Positions 15,837 to 22,873 of a stretch of DNA of 64,000 nt are shown here, one piece after another. The DNA comes from Cloacibacillus sp. An23 (GTDB lineage: Bacteria; Synergistota; Synergistia; Synergistales; Synergistaceae). The stretch covers positions 1 through 64,000 of the forward strand of contig NZ_NFJQ01000012.1 of assembly GCF_002159945.1 (NCBI RefSeq), in the 5' to 3' direction. The first letter of the stretch is position 1. Each line of letters opens with the position of its first letter. Under the pieces are notes generated by a model. That model was given only the letters and a program-made list of their open reading frames with translations. It was not told where the DNA came from and did not search any database. The position numbers were made by a program, and so were the translations under genes.

Positions 15837-16737
15837 CTCTCACAAAGACCTCCCGCCGCAGTATCTCGCTCTCTTCCGGCGGCTCCGAGAAGTCGTGCGC
15901 GTTGAGCCACGTCGAGGGATGCTTGATATACTGCTCGTCCCTGTCCCGCACGTCCTCGATGTACTTCGCGAGGCGCACGCCCATGTTGATGACCCATTGC
16001 TTCTGCTCGTCCGGGTTGCGGGCCTTTGAGAGCACGCGCATGAACGTGTTCCGCGCCCGTTTCTTGTCCACGTGGCGCGGATAGTTCGGCCAGAACTGCC
16101 GCTCGAACCATTCGTCGAGCGGGTTCGGGTTGTCCGCGTGCGCGCGCCGCGGTTTTGATTTTTTCTTCCCGGCCTTGGAAGACGGAGAGGCGAGGTCGAA
16201 GCTCTCGGACTCGTCCGCGGCTTCCACCTCTTCCGTGTCCCGTGTTCCCGGTACTGGTTTCTCATACTCGCCCCCTTGGGGGGCTATAGGGGTATTTGTT
16301 TCTCGTAATACTGATTCTCGTAAACGGTCTGCATATGGTGCAGGGGTAGGCCTGCATGGTGTGCAGTCTGCTCCGTTTTCAGCCTGCACCTCCTGCACGC
16401 TGCTTTTGCGGAAACACTCGGCGCGATGGCCTATGAGCGTGTAGACCGACGCTTTTTGATGACCGTCCTTGTAGACCGCTTCCGAGGTGATTATCCCCAT
16501 GTCCTTGAGCTCTTTCAGGGCGTAGCGCACCTGACGCTCGCTCAGCCCCGCCGTCTCGGCAAGCGTTTTGACCTTGACGCTCCAGCTCCGAGTCCTGATG
16601 TCCATGTAGGTCGTGAGCAGCGCGTATATGCCTTTCGCGTAAAACGACAGGCTACTGCTCTGCATGACCTGTATATCGAGGTGTGAAAACCAGAAATCAC
16701 GGTTGTCCCGAAAATTCATGTTTTCGTTCGGATTCAT
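15817..16737 (-). CDS. Phage replication initiator with N-terminal helix-turn-helix
   Basis: A 306-residue protein. Residues 25 to about 95 form a winged helix (SFYAKGIYALLTTYMD, then LAETAGLSERQVRYALKEL). A long acidic Ser/Lys linker follows (about 110-200). The C-terminal domain starting near NPLDEWFERQFW is similar to that of phage DnaD/O-like helicase loaders. It should bind the origin and load the helicase encoded immediately downstream. Its middle part carries the TGCAG repeat cluster. ATG 16737 overlaps the radical SAM stop (ATGA). Confidence 0.84.
   Translation of the reverse strand: MNPNENMNFRDNRDFWFSHLDIQVMQSSSLSFYAKGIYALLTTYMDIRTRSWSVKVKTLAETAGLSERQVRYALKELKDMGIITSEAVYKDGHQKASVYTLIGHRAECFRKSSVQEVQAENGADCTPCRPTPAPYADRLRESVLRETNTPIAPQGGEYEKPVPGTRDTEEVEAADESESFDLASPSSKAGKKKSKPRRAHADNPNPLDEWFERQFWPNYPRHVDKKRARNTFMRVLSKARNPDEQKQWVINMGVRLAKYIEDVRDRDEQYIKHPSTWLNAHDFSEPPEESEILRREVFVRDGREAG
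16271..16397. other. Candidate replication origin inside the initiator gene
   Basis: Within the linker-coding part of the initiator gene there are six copies of the 5-mer CTGCA/TGCAG between 16329 and 16397 (four in one orientation, two in the other). They are preceded by two direct copies of TTCTCGTAA 15 bases apart (16300 and 16315) and a CCCCC-TT-GGGGG dyad (16271-16282). Phage lambda likewise carries its iterons in the middle of the initiator gene. This is inference from repeat density and gene context. Confidence 0.4.
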
Positions 16738-17579
16738 TGCGCCGTCCTCCTTTCTCGGAGCCCTAAGCTCCTAGCCGTCGCATTGATCGCCGCGGGACGC
16801 GTCCACGACGTTTGAAAGCGCGTCCAGTCTTTATCTTTGGTTTGCCGGCCTTCTTTGTCGCGATAGTACATAGCGAATGGATACAGGCCAAGGCGAAGGG
16901 TATCTATGCAGCGCTGTTCCGCCGCTTGAATCGTGTCTCCCGGATAACCGCAGAGCACGTAACATCTCGCCTTATAGGGCCTGTACCACTCGCTAGCCTT
17001 GAGTATTTCCGCAGCCTTTACCAAGGGTTCCCAGTCGTCCGGCGTATCAAAGGCGAAAAACGCTTCTTTGACTTTCGCCTGCTCGAAAAGCTCCACGTGC
17101 CATGGCGCTAAGCGTTTCGCTTCGAGGCCGCCTGACAGCATGACGTTCGATTGCTCGGACAGCATTTCAAAAACGCGGCGAATATGAGCCTCAGAACAGG
17201 CGAGAAGATTGTCGTCCAAGACGTTATTCCCTGCCGTAAGCGGCAGTTCCCTTAAAGGGCCTTCACGCTTGGGCACTTCGCAGAACCAACAGCGGTTAGG
17301 ACAGCCGCGTGAGGTTATGACATAGCCCGGCGCAAGATACATCCCGGGCGTAAAATCCCCTCCGCGCTCACCAGTCGCGGGCCCGCCGAGTTTGACCGGG
17401 GCGACGCGACTCCATGCACGCGTCAAACGCTCGGCCTCTTTAAGGTCCCATGTGAACGTCACGCTGACATGGACTTCCGAGATGTCTGGCGGGATGAAGA
17501 GCGGAACGTCGCCGATAAAAGCGTATTCGTCGCGCGGCGTCGCCTTTGTCCGCCGCGGGAAAACCCTGGCTATAGGCAT
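16734..17579 (-). CDS. Phage-encoded radical SAM protein of unknown function
   Basis: About 281 residues. The iron-sulfur motif CPNRCWFC (CxxxCxxC) is in the context VITSRGCPNRCWFCEVP. Its N-terminal part resembles a degenerate cobalamin-binding-like fold (HVSVTFTWDLKEAERL, VKLGGPATG). A glycine-rich GGLEAKRL strand and CYVLCGYPGD complete a TIM-barrel-like core. The gene is embedded in the replication operon between a 49-residue membrane protein and the initiator (ATGA overlap). A DNA- or nucleotide-modifying role is suggested by context only. ATG 17579 follows AAGGAG at 8 bases. Confidence 0.87.
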   Translation of the reverse strand: MPIARVFPRRTKATPRDEYAFIGDVPLFIPPDISEVHVSVTFTWDLKEAERLTRAWSRVAPVKLGGPATGERGGDFTPGMYLAPGYVITSRGCPNRCWFCEVPKREGPLRELPLTAGNNVLDDNLLACSEAHIRRVFEMLSEQSNVMLSGGLEAKRLAPWHVELFEQAKVKEAFFAFDTPDDWEPLVKAAEILKASEWYRPYKARCYVLCGYPGDTIQAAEQRCIDTLRLGLYPFAMYYRDKEGRQTKDKDWTRFQTSWTRPAAINATARSLGLRERRTAQ

Positions 17580-17584
17580 ACACG

Positions 17585-17734
17585 TCACTCCTTGTTGTTA
17601 TTGCGCGGTTGGGTAACGTAGCAGAACAAGGCGACAATCGCTTTTAACACCGCCTCTATCCCGCAGACGATTACGAACAGATACAAGAACGTCCACACCG
17701 GATGCTCGCAGGCAAAACGATAGACCAGCTCCAT
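17585..17734 (-). CDS. Small single-span membrane protein (49 residues)
   Basis: A short gene starting MELVYRFACEHPVWTF and ending NNNKE. Residues about 16-40 form one hydrophobic segment (FLYLFVIVCGIEAVL and further). GGAGG lies 8 bases before the ATG, a strong ribosome site, and the stop is immediately before the radical SAM start, whose ribosome site overlaps the last codons. It resembles in layout the other tiny membrane proteins at 22,484-22,862. Function unknown; a holin role is unlikely so far from the lysis region. Confidence 0.72.
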   Translation of the reverse strand: MELVYRFACEHPVWTFLYLFVIVCGIEAVLKAIVALFCYVTQPRNNNKE

Positions 17735-17747
17735 CACCGGCGCCTCC

Positions 17748-18290
17748 TCACGGCTTTACCGTCTCGCCGCGCTCGGCCATCGCAAGCCACTGCGCGTATT
17801 GGGCTATCTTCTCGGCCTCTTTGAGGCGTTCGTCCTTGTGACCGTAGCGCAGCGAGTATTTGATGACGTTTCCCCATAGAAAGCCGCGGAACTCTTCCGC
17901 TGAGAAAAGCGTCTGCATGATCTCGATAGGCTGCTGATCCAAGAGCTGATAATGCGATGCGGCCTTTGAACCACCAAACGCAGCAGTACGCCTATTCCAC
18001 ATATCACGCGCTTCATTAGGCGAGAGAATACCTCTGAACTGTAGGGCGTTCCCGCATTTGGGACAAATAATGGCGGTAATGTGCCCGTCATAGCGCCACC
18101 CCATATTTTTATTTACCATAGCCTCCACGTAACCACCGCAGAAAGGACATGGCAAAAGCGAATTTTGAAAATACGCCTCTTCTTCGGCCTCTTGCAACGT
18201 CATAGAAGCACGAACGCGTTCTGCTTCCCACTCCCAGATTGATGTTAGCCTACTATGTTTTCTATCTATTTCTTTATTTCTATCCGTCAT
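17748..18290 (-). CDS. Lar-type zinc finger fused to a DUF3310-like domain
   Basis: About 180 residues. The first half holds the Lar-like zinc ribbon LPCPFCGG ... ICPKCGN (about residues 46-85) with a W-NRR ending typical of restriction-alleviation Lar-like proteins. The second half (HYQLLDQQPIEIM to AQYAQWLAM) is a DUF3310-like helical domain common in phages. The two modules normally occur as separate small genes. The start is ATG 18290, which overlaps the preceding stop and has GGAGG at 8 bases. Function of the fusion unknown. Confidence 0.82.
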   Translation of the reverse strand: MTDRNKEIDRKHSRLTSIWEWEAERVRASMTLQEAEEEAYFQNSLLPCPFCGGYVEAMVNKNMGWRYDGHITAIICPKCGNALQFRGILSPNEARDMWNRRTAAFGGSKAASHYQLLDQQPIEIMQTLFSAEEFRGFLWGNVIKYSLRYGHKDERLKEAEKIAQYAQWLAMAERGETVKP

Positions 18291-18508
18291 ATTCTTTTCC
18301 TCCATCCGTTTTCACGGGCCATCTCGTCTAATGCCGACTGCGCCGCCTCGGCGCTCTCGTATCTGACTTCGTTGACGCACGACGCGCCTGCATTTTTCTT
18401 GTGACATACGACGACGCTGTAATATACGTATCTGCTGTATGCAGTTTCGCTTCGCCGCACGAAGTATTCCGCACCGCTCTCGCTGTAGCAGGTGTATGGA
18501 TTACCCAT
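18287..18508 (-). CDS. Small phage protein, unknown (73 residues)
   Basis: MGNPYTCYSESGAEYFVRRS opening, aromatic- and Arg-rich middle, and a C-terminal helix AEAAQSALDEMARENGW. No signal peptide or membrane segment. The gene overlaps its upstream neighbour by 8 bases and its downstream neighbour by 4, so it is part of a coupled string. No family recognised. Confidence 0.66.
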   Translation of the reverse strand: MGNPYTCYSESGAEYFVRRSETAYSRYVYYSVVVCHKKNAGASCVNEVRYESAEAAQSALDEMARENGWRKRI

Positions 18509-18728
18509 CTTTGCGCGCCTTTTTGGGCGGACGCCCGCGACGGAACGTTTTCGCGACGGCGTCTTTGTTGCGAAGGTTCCATTCTGCGGCTGCCAAGAGG
18601 AAGTCCGGCTGTACGGAAGTACTGTACCCGCACTCGTCGCAGCTGATACGGTAGTCCCCGCCGCCTTGCAGCGTTATCGTGATGTTCGTGTTTCCGCAGA
18701 GACACGGCTTGAGCGGAGCGTCAGACAT
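18501..18728 (-). CDS. Small zinc-ribbon protein, Lar-like
   Basis: About 75 residues from ATG 18728 (MSDAPLKPCLCGN). CLC and CDEC (about residues 9-40) give a four-Cys zinc ribbon, followed by AAAEWNLRN, the usual end of Lar-like domains, and a very basic tail (FRRGRPPKKARKDG) likely to bind nucleic acid. Lar of Rac prophage relieves restriction by EcoKI; whether this one does so is unknown. A longer frame to 18800 is open but overlaps the methyltransferase. Confidence 0.68.
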   Translation of the reverse strand: MSDAPLKPCLCGNTNITITLQGGGDYRISCDECGYSTSVQPDFLLAAAEWNLRNKDAVAKTFRRGRPPKKARKDG

Positions 18729-18768
18729 TACGCTCACCTTCATTGGGCTTTTTCTGTATCGTCGCCAT
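18721..18768 (-). CDS. Possible 15-residue coupling ORF
   Basis: Starts directly after the cytosine methyltransferase stop (TAA ATG), with GGAGG 9 bases upstream, and ends in a TGA that overlaps the next ATG. It may only serve to carry ribosomes to the zinc-ribbon gene. Too short to support by sequence content. Confidence 0.25.
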   Translation of the reverse strand: MATIQKKPNEGERNV

Positions 18769-20421
18769 TTAGGCCGCCTCCCTTTTCTCATCATTTCCAA
18801 TTTTCCAGTTGGCTTTGACCAGCGCCGCTGCGACCTGCGGGCATACGCTGTTGCCGCACATACGGACCTGCGCGGATTTACTCAGCGGTTTGCCGTTGTA
18901 CAGCGGGTCGATGATGTAGTCGGGCGGGAATCCCTGAGCGTTGAAAAGCTCGCGCGGCTGAAGCATTCTCATGCCAATGTCGGTTATGACGTATTCTTCG
19001 CCGTCAATCCGCACTGTAACGAGGCTCATCCTGTCCTTGCCTGTCACGGTGTGCATCGGTTCCGTCACCGGCGCGCCGCTTCTCTCGTTGCCATAGTATT
19101 TGTCGAGGAACGCTGCGACGAGGCCGGTCTTGCCGCCGCATCCGTCCGGCATGACGGTCCCAAGAGGCTGCTCGATGTCCGCTCCGCTGGACGTGCCGAA
19201 CTGGCGCATGAGCGTGCAGGCCGCAAGGCTGTGATGATCTATCGCCGTGACGGTGCCTATCGGCTCGTTCATCTTCTGACCGACGACGCCGCTGTAATGT
19301 TTGAGTAGATTCGCACAGCATAGAGCGTAGCGCGGCGAGGCGTCTATGACGTTGAGAGGAACGTCAAGTGTTTGCCCTCTGACCTCGCGCCTCATCTGCT
19401 CTGTGTGGTACTGCGCGAGAAACGCGGCGCAGAGCGCAAACTTGTTGTGCTGCGTCGTTACCGTGTGCAATGGATCTTCCACGTCCTGACACGGTTTTTC
19501 CCCCCATGTCTGCTTTACGAGCGCCGGAACGACGATGCCGAGAGCGTGAGGACTTCCGGCTGGGCGTTCAGATTTGCCGCCGGCCGTTATAGTAGGCATG
19601 GGCTCCGTAAGCTCCTGCCCTACCGCCCCACTTCTGAACTTAGTGATGTGTGGGGAAACAATACCTGCGCGGCTTCTGTCAACTATATACGGATGAGGGT
19701 TATTGAGAATATATTTGACAACGCCTTTTGCGATACGCCGCATGGTGTTTTCGACGAGCGGCTTTTCCCTCTCGAATATCGAGCGGACAGGGATAGACCA
19801 GTCTATACACTCCGCCGCCGTCCTGTAAGGCTTGCGCCCCGGGCCGTGAGAGGGCTCGGGCCATCGCGCGGGAGTGCGGTCGGAGGTCGCTATGAGGAAA
19901 AAGCGCCTGCGCGACGTCGGCGCGCCGTAGTCGCAAGCCACGAGCTCGCGGTAGTCCACGGAATAACCTTCGCGGCGCAGATGCCTCACAAATTTATTGA
20001 ATATGGTCCCGCGAAGGTGCATTTTCGGGAATCCTCGCTTATCCAGCGGGCACCAATCTTGAAACTCTTCTACGTTTTCGAGGATTATCAGCCGCGGGCG
20101 GACTCTGCGCGCCCACTTGACGGCGGTCCATGCGAGCCCGCGGATGCGGTCGGATTTCGGCGCGCTGCCTCTTGCTTTGCTGAAATGAGTGCAGTCCGGC
20201 GACAGCCACATGAGGTCGACCGGCTCGCCCGCCGTGACGGCAAGCGGATCAACTCCCCACATATCTTCGATGTAGTGCCTTGTTCCGGGGTGGTTCGCCT
20301 TGTGCATCGCCATCGCCTCAGCGTTGTGATTGATGGCTATGTCGGGGTCCCGTCCCAGCGTCATACGTATGCCTGTGCTGGCTCCGCCGCCTCCGGCAAA
20401 GCTGTCGACTATCAGTCCCAT
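18769..20421 (-). CDS. DNA (cytosine-5)-methyltransferase
   Basis: About 550 residues. Motif I is FAGGGGAS (residues 8-15), catalytic motif IV is SPDCTHFS with Cys about 76, motif VI ENV, motif VIII SRRRFF, and motif X NSVCPQVAAAL at the C-terminus. Between VIII and IX there are five repeats of the type (E/D)PLxTVT, where the target-recognition region lies. Motif IV reads PDC instead of PCQ, a variant seen in phage enzymes. No cognate restriction enzyme is present, so it likely protects phage DNA. ATG 20421 follows GGAGG at 8 bases. Confidence 0.93.
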   Translation of the reverse strand: MGLIVDSFAGGGGASTGIRMTLGRDPDIAINHNAEAMAMHKANHPGTRHYIEDMWGVDPLAVTAGEPVDLMWLSPDCTHFSKARGSAPKSDRIRGLAWTAVKWARRVRPRLIILENVEEFQDWCPLDKRGFPKMHLRGTIFNKFVRHLRREGYSVDYRELVACDYGAPTSRRRFFLIATSDRTPARWPEPSHGPGRKPYRTAAECIDWSIPVRSIFEREKPLVENTMRRIAKGVVKYILNNPHPYIVDRSRAGIVSPHITKFRSGAVGQELTEPMPTITAGGKSERPAGSPHALGIVVPALVKQTWGEKPCQDVEDPLHTVTTQHNKFALCAAFLAQYHTEQMRREVRGQTLDVPLNVIDASPRYALCCANLLKHYSGVVGQKMNEPIGTVTAIDHHSLAACTLMRQFGTSSGADIEQPLGTVMPDGCGGKTGLVAAFLDKYYGNERSGAPVTEPMHTVTGKDRMSLVTVRIDGEEYVITDIGMRMLQPRELFNAQGFPPDYIIDPLYNGKPLSKSAQVRMCGNSVCPQVAAALVKANWKIGNDEKREAA

Positions 20422-20440
20422 GTACGCAGCCTCCTTCCTA

Positions 20441-21055
20441 TTAGGCATTCCACGACGCCTCTTTGGGCAAGAACGGCTTCAGCTTCGGCTCCTCAAAGTT
20501 CGGCCCTTTGAGCACCTTGCCGTCTTCCCTGTATATCGGTTTCCCGTCCGCGCCGAGCTTTGTTAAGTTGCTGCGCACCACCTCGGCGAATGCGCCCTGT
20601 ATGTCGCAGTCAAGAACGAGTGCAAGGCCGACCGTCGTGAACAGTAGGTCGCAGATGCCGTCAAGGACTTTGACGGACGGCCTGAAATCGCTTTCACAGA
20701 TTTCGTCAAATAGCTCTGATAACTCTTCCCTGACGCACTTGAATTGTGTCCAGACCTCTTTCTTTGTCTTCGCCGGCGTGTTCAGCCTGTAGAGACGGCG
20801 GAATTCTTTCACGTCCTCCACCCACTGGATGGGCGCGGGCTGGTTTTCCACGTCTTCGATGAGGTATTTCAGCTCGCGGCCGAGGTCCCCGAACATGACT
20901 TCGAGCGTGCCGCGCAGCTCGATGTCGCCTTCGCCGCCTTCGGCATGGTATTCGTCGTTTATTTCCGTTTCGATTTTGCCGGGCGCTTCAAGCATTGAAT
21001 CAAGCGTCTTTTTGAGCGTTCCGAGCTGCTTTTCGGTAAGCGTATAGTTCTTCAT
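20441..21055 (-). CDS. MazG/HisE-like nucleoside triphosphate pyrophosphohydrolase
   Basis: About 204 residues. The second half has the all-alpha NTP-pyrophosphatase pattern: REELSELFDEI (EExxE) and, about 20 residues on, DGICDLLFTTVG (ExxD-like), followed by the conserved tail SNLTKLGADGKPIYREDGK and KGPNF, as in phosphoribosyl-ATP pyrophosphohydrolase-like phage proteins. Such enzymes hydrolyse dNTPs or modified nucleotides. The N-terminal part is an acidic helical extension. Start ATG 21055 has GGAGG at 7 bases. Confidence 0.8.
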   Translation of the reverse strand: MKNYTLTEKQLGTLKKTLDSMLEAPGKIETEINDEYHAEGGEGDIELRGTLEVMFGDLGRELKYLIEDVENQPAPIQWVEDVKEFRRLYRLNTPAKTKKEVWTQFKCVREELSELFDEICESDFRPSVKVLDGICDLLFTTVGLALVLDCDIQGAFAEVVRSNLTKLGADGKPIYREDGKVLKGPNFEEPKLKPFLPKEASWNA

Positions 21056-21070
21056 GGTCAATCCTCCGCT

Positions 21071-21141
21071 GTGTTATAATCCGTTTAGTAACTTTTGACA
21101 TGGGCCGGCCGGGAGTGCAGTTCCGTCCGGCCCTCTTTTTT
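21071..21141 (+). repeat. Intergenic hairpin module, copy 1 (plus-oriented terminator-like)
   Basis: Holds GTGTTATAATC (21071) and then a long hairpin, GGGCCGG (21102-21108) with inner CGGGA/TTCCG pairing and CCGGCCC (21127-21133), followed by TCTTTTTT on the plus strand. Lies between two minus-strand genes. The same arrangement recurs at 22250-22320. No plus-strand gene ends here. Confidence 0.5.
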
Positions 21142-21871
21142 ACAAGTTTGCGCTGCCTTCGACTACGAGCCAGCCGTCGAGCTCTTTCTTCATGCTGTCG
21201 TACAGTTCTTCTTTCGCGTCCTGGAGGTAGCGCGGGAATTTCGGACATGAGAGCTGGAACAACAGCGGCTCGCCAGGAGATTTCGGCTTCTGAATTTCAA
21301 GCTCGATTTCCATCATCTGTTCCCAACCGCTGTTCTTGAATATTTCACATTTCATGATAAAAGATTGAGGAATGCGGACCGTGCCTTCCGCTTCCTGCAC
21401 TTTGACAGCGAAGGTATAGTTGTTGCGGCTGTCATAAGTGAAATCTCCGCTGACGCTAGTGACATATTTGAAGTTCTTGATGTTGTAGAGCAGTTCATCA
21501 AGGTTCTCTATTTCGCCGTCGCTGCGGCGTTTGAGAAAATCGACGAACTCTTTGATGTTAAATATGGCCCCTCTTTGGAGTATCTGTATCCACTCGTCGC
21601 AGATAACGGAATACTTGAAGGGCATCGTAACGGTGTCGAGCTCTCTGTCCTGAACGGAGTCGTCGAGGATCGCGTAGAATCCTTTCTCGTGACCGAATAC
21701 GACGGCGCGGTCCTGAACGCCTTTAGCTTTTACGAGCTCGACGAAGCCTTTCACGGACGACGCTTCATACCGGAATCCATGATACTGGAATATCTCCGGA
21801 GCATCGCCGCCGTATACCATTACTCTGCCGTCTGTTGGCAAGCCGGCTATTTTCTCGATGTTGACGTTCAT
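21140..21871 (-). CDS. DUF2303 (YfdQ)-like phage protein
   Basis: A 243-residue protein with the layout of YfdQ-like proteins: a short N-terminal region, a helix FNIKEFVDFLKRR, then beta strands such as YTFAVKVQEAEGTV, IPQSFIMKCEIFKNSG and LEIQKPKSPGEPLLFQL. No enzyme motif is visible. Such proteins are found in early regions of many temperate phages and their role is unknown. The stop overlaps the A/T-rich side of the intergenic hairpin. Family assignment moderate. Confidence 0.6.
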   Translation of the reverse strand: MNVNIEKIAGLPTDGRVMVYGGDAPEIFQYHGFRYEASSVKGFVELVKAKGVQDRAVVFGHEKGFYAILDDSVQDRELDTVTMPFKYSVICDEWIQILQRGAIFNIKEFVDFLKRRSDGEIENLDELLYNIKNFKYVTSVSGDFTYDSRNNYTFAVKVQEAEGTVRIPQSFIMKCEIFKNSGWEQMMEIELEIQKPKSPGEPLLFQLSCPKFPRYLQDAKEELYDSMKKELDGWLVVEGSANL

Positions 21872-21883
21872 ATTTTTGTCCTC

Positions 21884-22228
21884 TTATATGGAGTTTTCTT
21901 CCGTCGGCGCGTCGCTCGGGAAGAGCGAACCGTCTCTGCGGACGCGGGCCTGTCCGAGGTCCCATGCGTCGGCTTTGAGGTTGCCTACGAGGTCGCGGCG
22001 GCATATCGTCGCTTTCTTTTCGCTCGCAAGCGTCGGCTTGATTTTTGTGCTCATGTCGATAAGTGTGTCGCTGTCCTCGCAGAGCTTGAACGAGACTGTG
22101 ATAGTTATGCTCGCCGTCTGCTTTTCATCCTTCAGCGAGTTCACCACCGCAGGGATAAGCTTTCGGAACTGCGTATCAAGGTCCGCCATTTCTCTGAGGC
22201 TCAAATCCACCATGTCTGACTGCATCAT
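21884..22228 (-). CDS. Unknown early phage protein (114 residues)
   Basis: Begins MMQSDMVDLSLREMADLD and contains a strand pair TASITITVSFKLC followed by LIDMSTKIKPTLASEKK and a C-terminal disordered tail. It directly precedes the DUF2303-like gene (12-base gap), an association common in prophages, so the two may act together. AGGAG lies 9 bases before the ATG. No family recognised with confidence. Confidence 0.65.
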   Translation of the reverse strand: MMQSDMVDLSLREMADLDTQFRKLIPAVVNSLKDEKQTASITITVSFKLCEDSDTLIDMSTKIKPTLASEKKATICRRDLVGNLKADAWDLGQARVRRDGSLFPSDAPTEENSI

Positions 22229-22249
22229 TTGGGAGTGCTCCTTTCGTGT

Positions 22250-22320
22250 GTTATAATCTGGTCAGTGTTTCTTTTTTCATGTTGGGCCTCTCCTGTTGGC
22301 GCAGGAAGGTCCTTTTCTTT
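22250..22320 (+). repeat. Intergenic hairpin module, copy 2 (plus-oriented terminator-like)
   Basis: GTGTTATAATC (22250) is followed by a hairpin, GGGCCT (22284-22289) with inner CCTG/CAGG stem, paired to AGGTCC (22307-22312), then TTTTCTTTT on the plus strand. Same order and spacing as copy 1 at 21071-21141. On the minus strand the module also encodes a possible 9-codon leader (ATG AAA AAA GAA) before the next gene. Confidence 0.5.
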
Positions 22321-22328
22321 TGCCCGCG

Positions 22329-22547
22329 TCATTGGACTTCTTTGAGGCCGCGCCGCTGCGCGAAGCCGTCGAGGTCGGCCTGAGCGTCCTCGAACGCCGT
22401 CCGCAGCTTGAGCTCGTCGTTGTAGAGCAGTATGTGGCGAGTGCCCTTCCTGTCGGTGAAATACGTGGCGTAGCCCGTGCCGTTTACCGTCGGATGCCCT
22501 TCAACTGCGAGCGTCTTGCCGCGGTACAGGTATTTTCTTGCCTGCAT
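22329..22547 (-). CDS. Small phage protein, unknown (72 residues)
   Basis: MQARKYLYRGKTLAVEG opening, a GYATYFTDRKGTRHIL strand pair and a C-terminal helix AFEDAQADLDGFA. Strong ribosome site AGGAGG 8 bases before ATG. It overlaps the preceding small membrane protein gene by 64 bases in another frame. No family recognised. Confidence 0.62.
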   Translation of the reverse strand: MQARKYLYRGKTLAVEGHPTVNGTGYATYFTDRKGTRHILLYNDELKLRTAFEDAQADLDGFAQRRGLKEVQ

Positions 22548-22702
22548 TCTTCTTCCCTCCTTTCGAGTTCAGCTTCGTCCAAATAGTTGCAGATTGAGCG
22601 GTAGACCGCGAAGGCCAGCCCGAGGATGCCCCAGGCCATCATCGTGTCCTCGTTGCCGTAGAGCATGAGCATGAAGGAGCTTTCAGCGAGGGCGTGAAGC
22701 AT
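22484..22702 (-). CDS. Small membrane protein (72 residues)
   Basis: MLHALAESSFMLMLYGNED, then a hydrophobic segment MMAWGILGLAFAVYRSI (about residues 21-38) and a charged C-terminal part. AGGAGT lies 9 bases before ATG 22702. It overlaps neighbours on both sides (20 and 64 bases). The long overlap with the next gene makes the true 3' end uncertain, but the start is well supported. Confidence 0.55.
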   Translation of the reverse strand: MLHALAESSFMLMLYGNEDTMMAWGILGLAFAVYRSICNYLDEAELERREEECRQENTCTAARRSQLKGIRR

Positions 22703-22862
22703 CGTCCGCGTACTCCTTCCTCGGAAGTTCTTCGGCGCGGTACCGGGCGATAAGGCGCTCGATGCGTCTGTTTCTGCGCCAGCTCGACAGCATCGACAGC
22801 AGGAAGAAAACCAGGCATATAACGCAGGCCAGTATGCAGAGCGCGATGTATTCGTGGATCAT
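22683..22862 (-). CDS. Small membrane protein (59 residues)
   Basis: From ATG 22862: MIHEYIALCILACVICLVFF, one strong transmembrane segment (about residues 5-26), then a basic cytoplasmic tail RRNRRIERLIARYR. AGGAGG lies 7 bases upstream, in the same CGCC context as the 49-residue membrane gene at 17,734. The longer open frame to 22955 lacks a ribosome site. Function unknown. Confidence 0.62.
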   Translation of the reverse strand: MIHEYIALCILACVICLVFFLLSMLSSWRRNRRIERLIARYRAEELPRKEYADDASRPR

Positions 22863-22873
22863 GACGGCGCCTC

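Noticed and set aside
21000-21248. 82-codon minus-strand frame across the hairpin module
   Set aside because: It lies over the ends of two real genes, has no ribosome site and its sequence is Arg-rich shadow.
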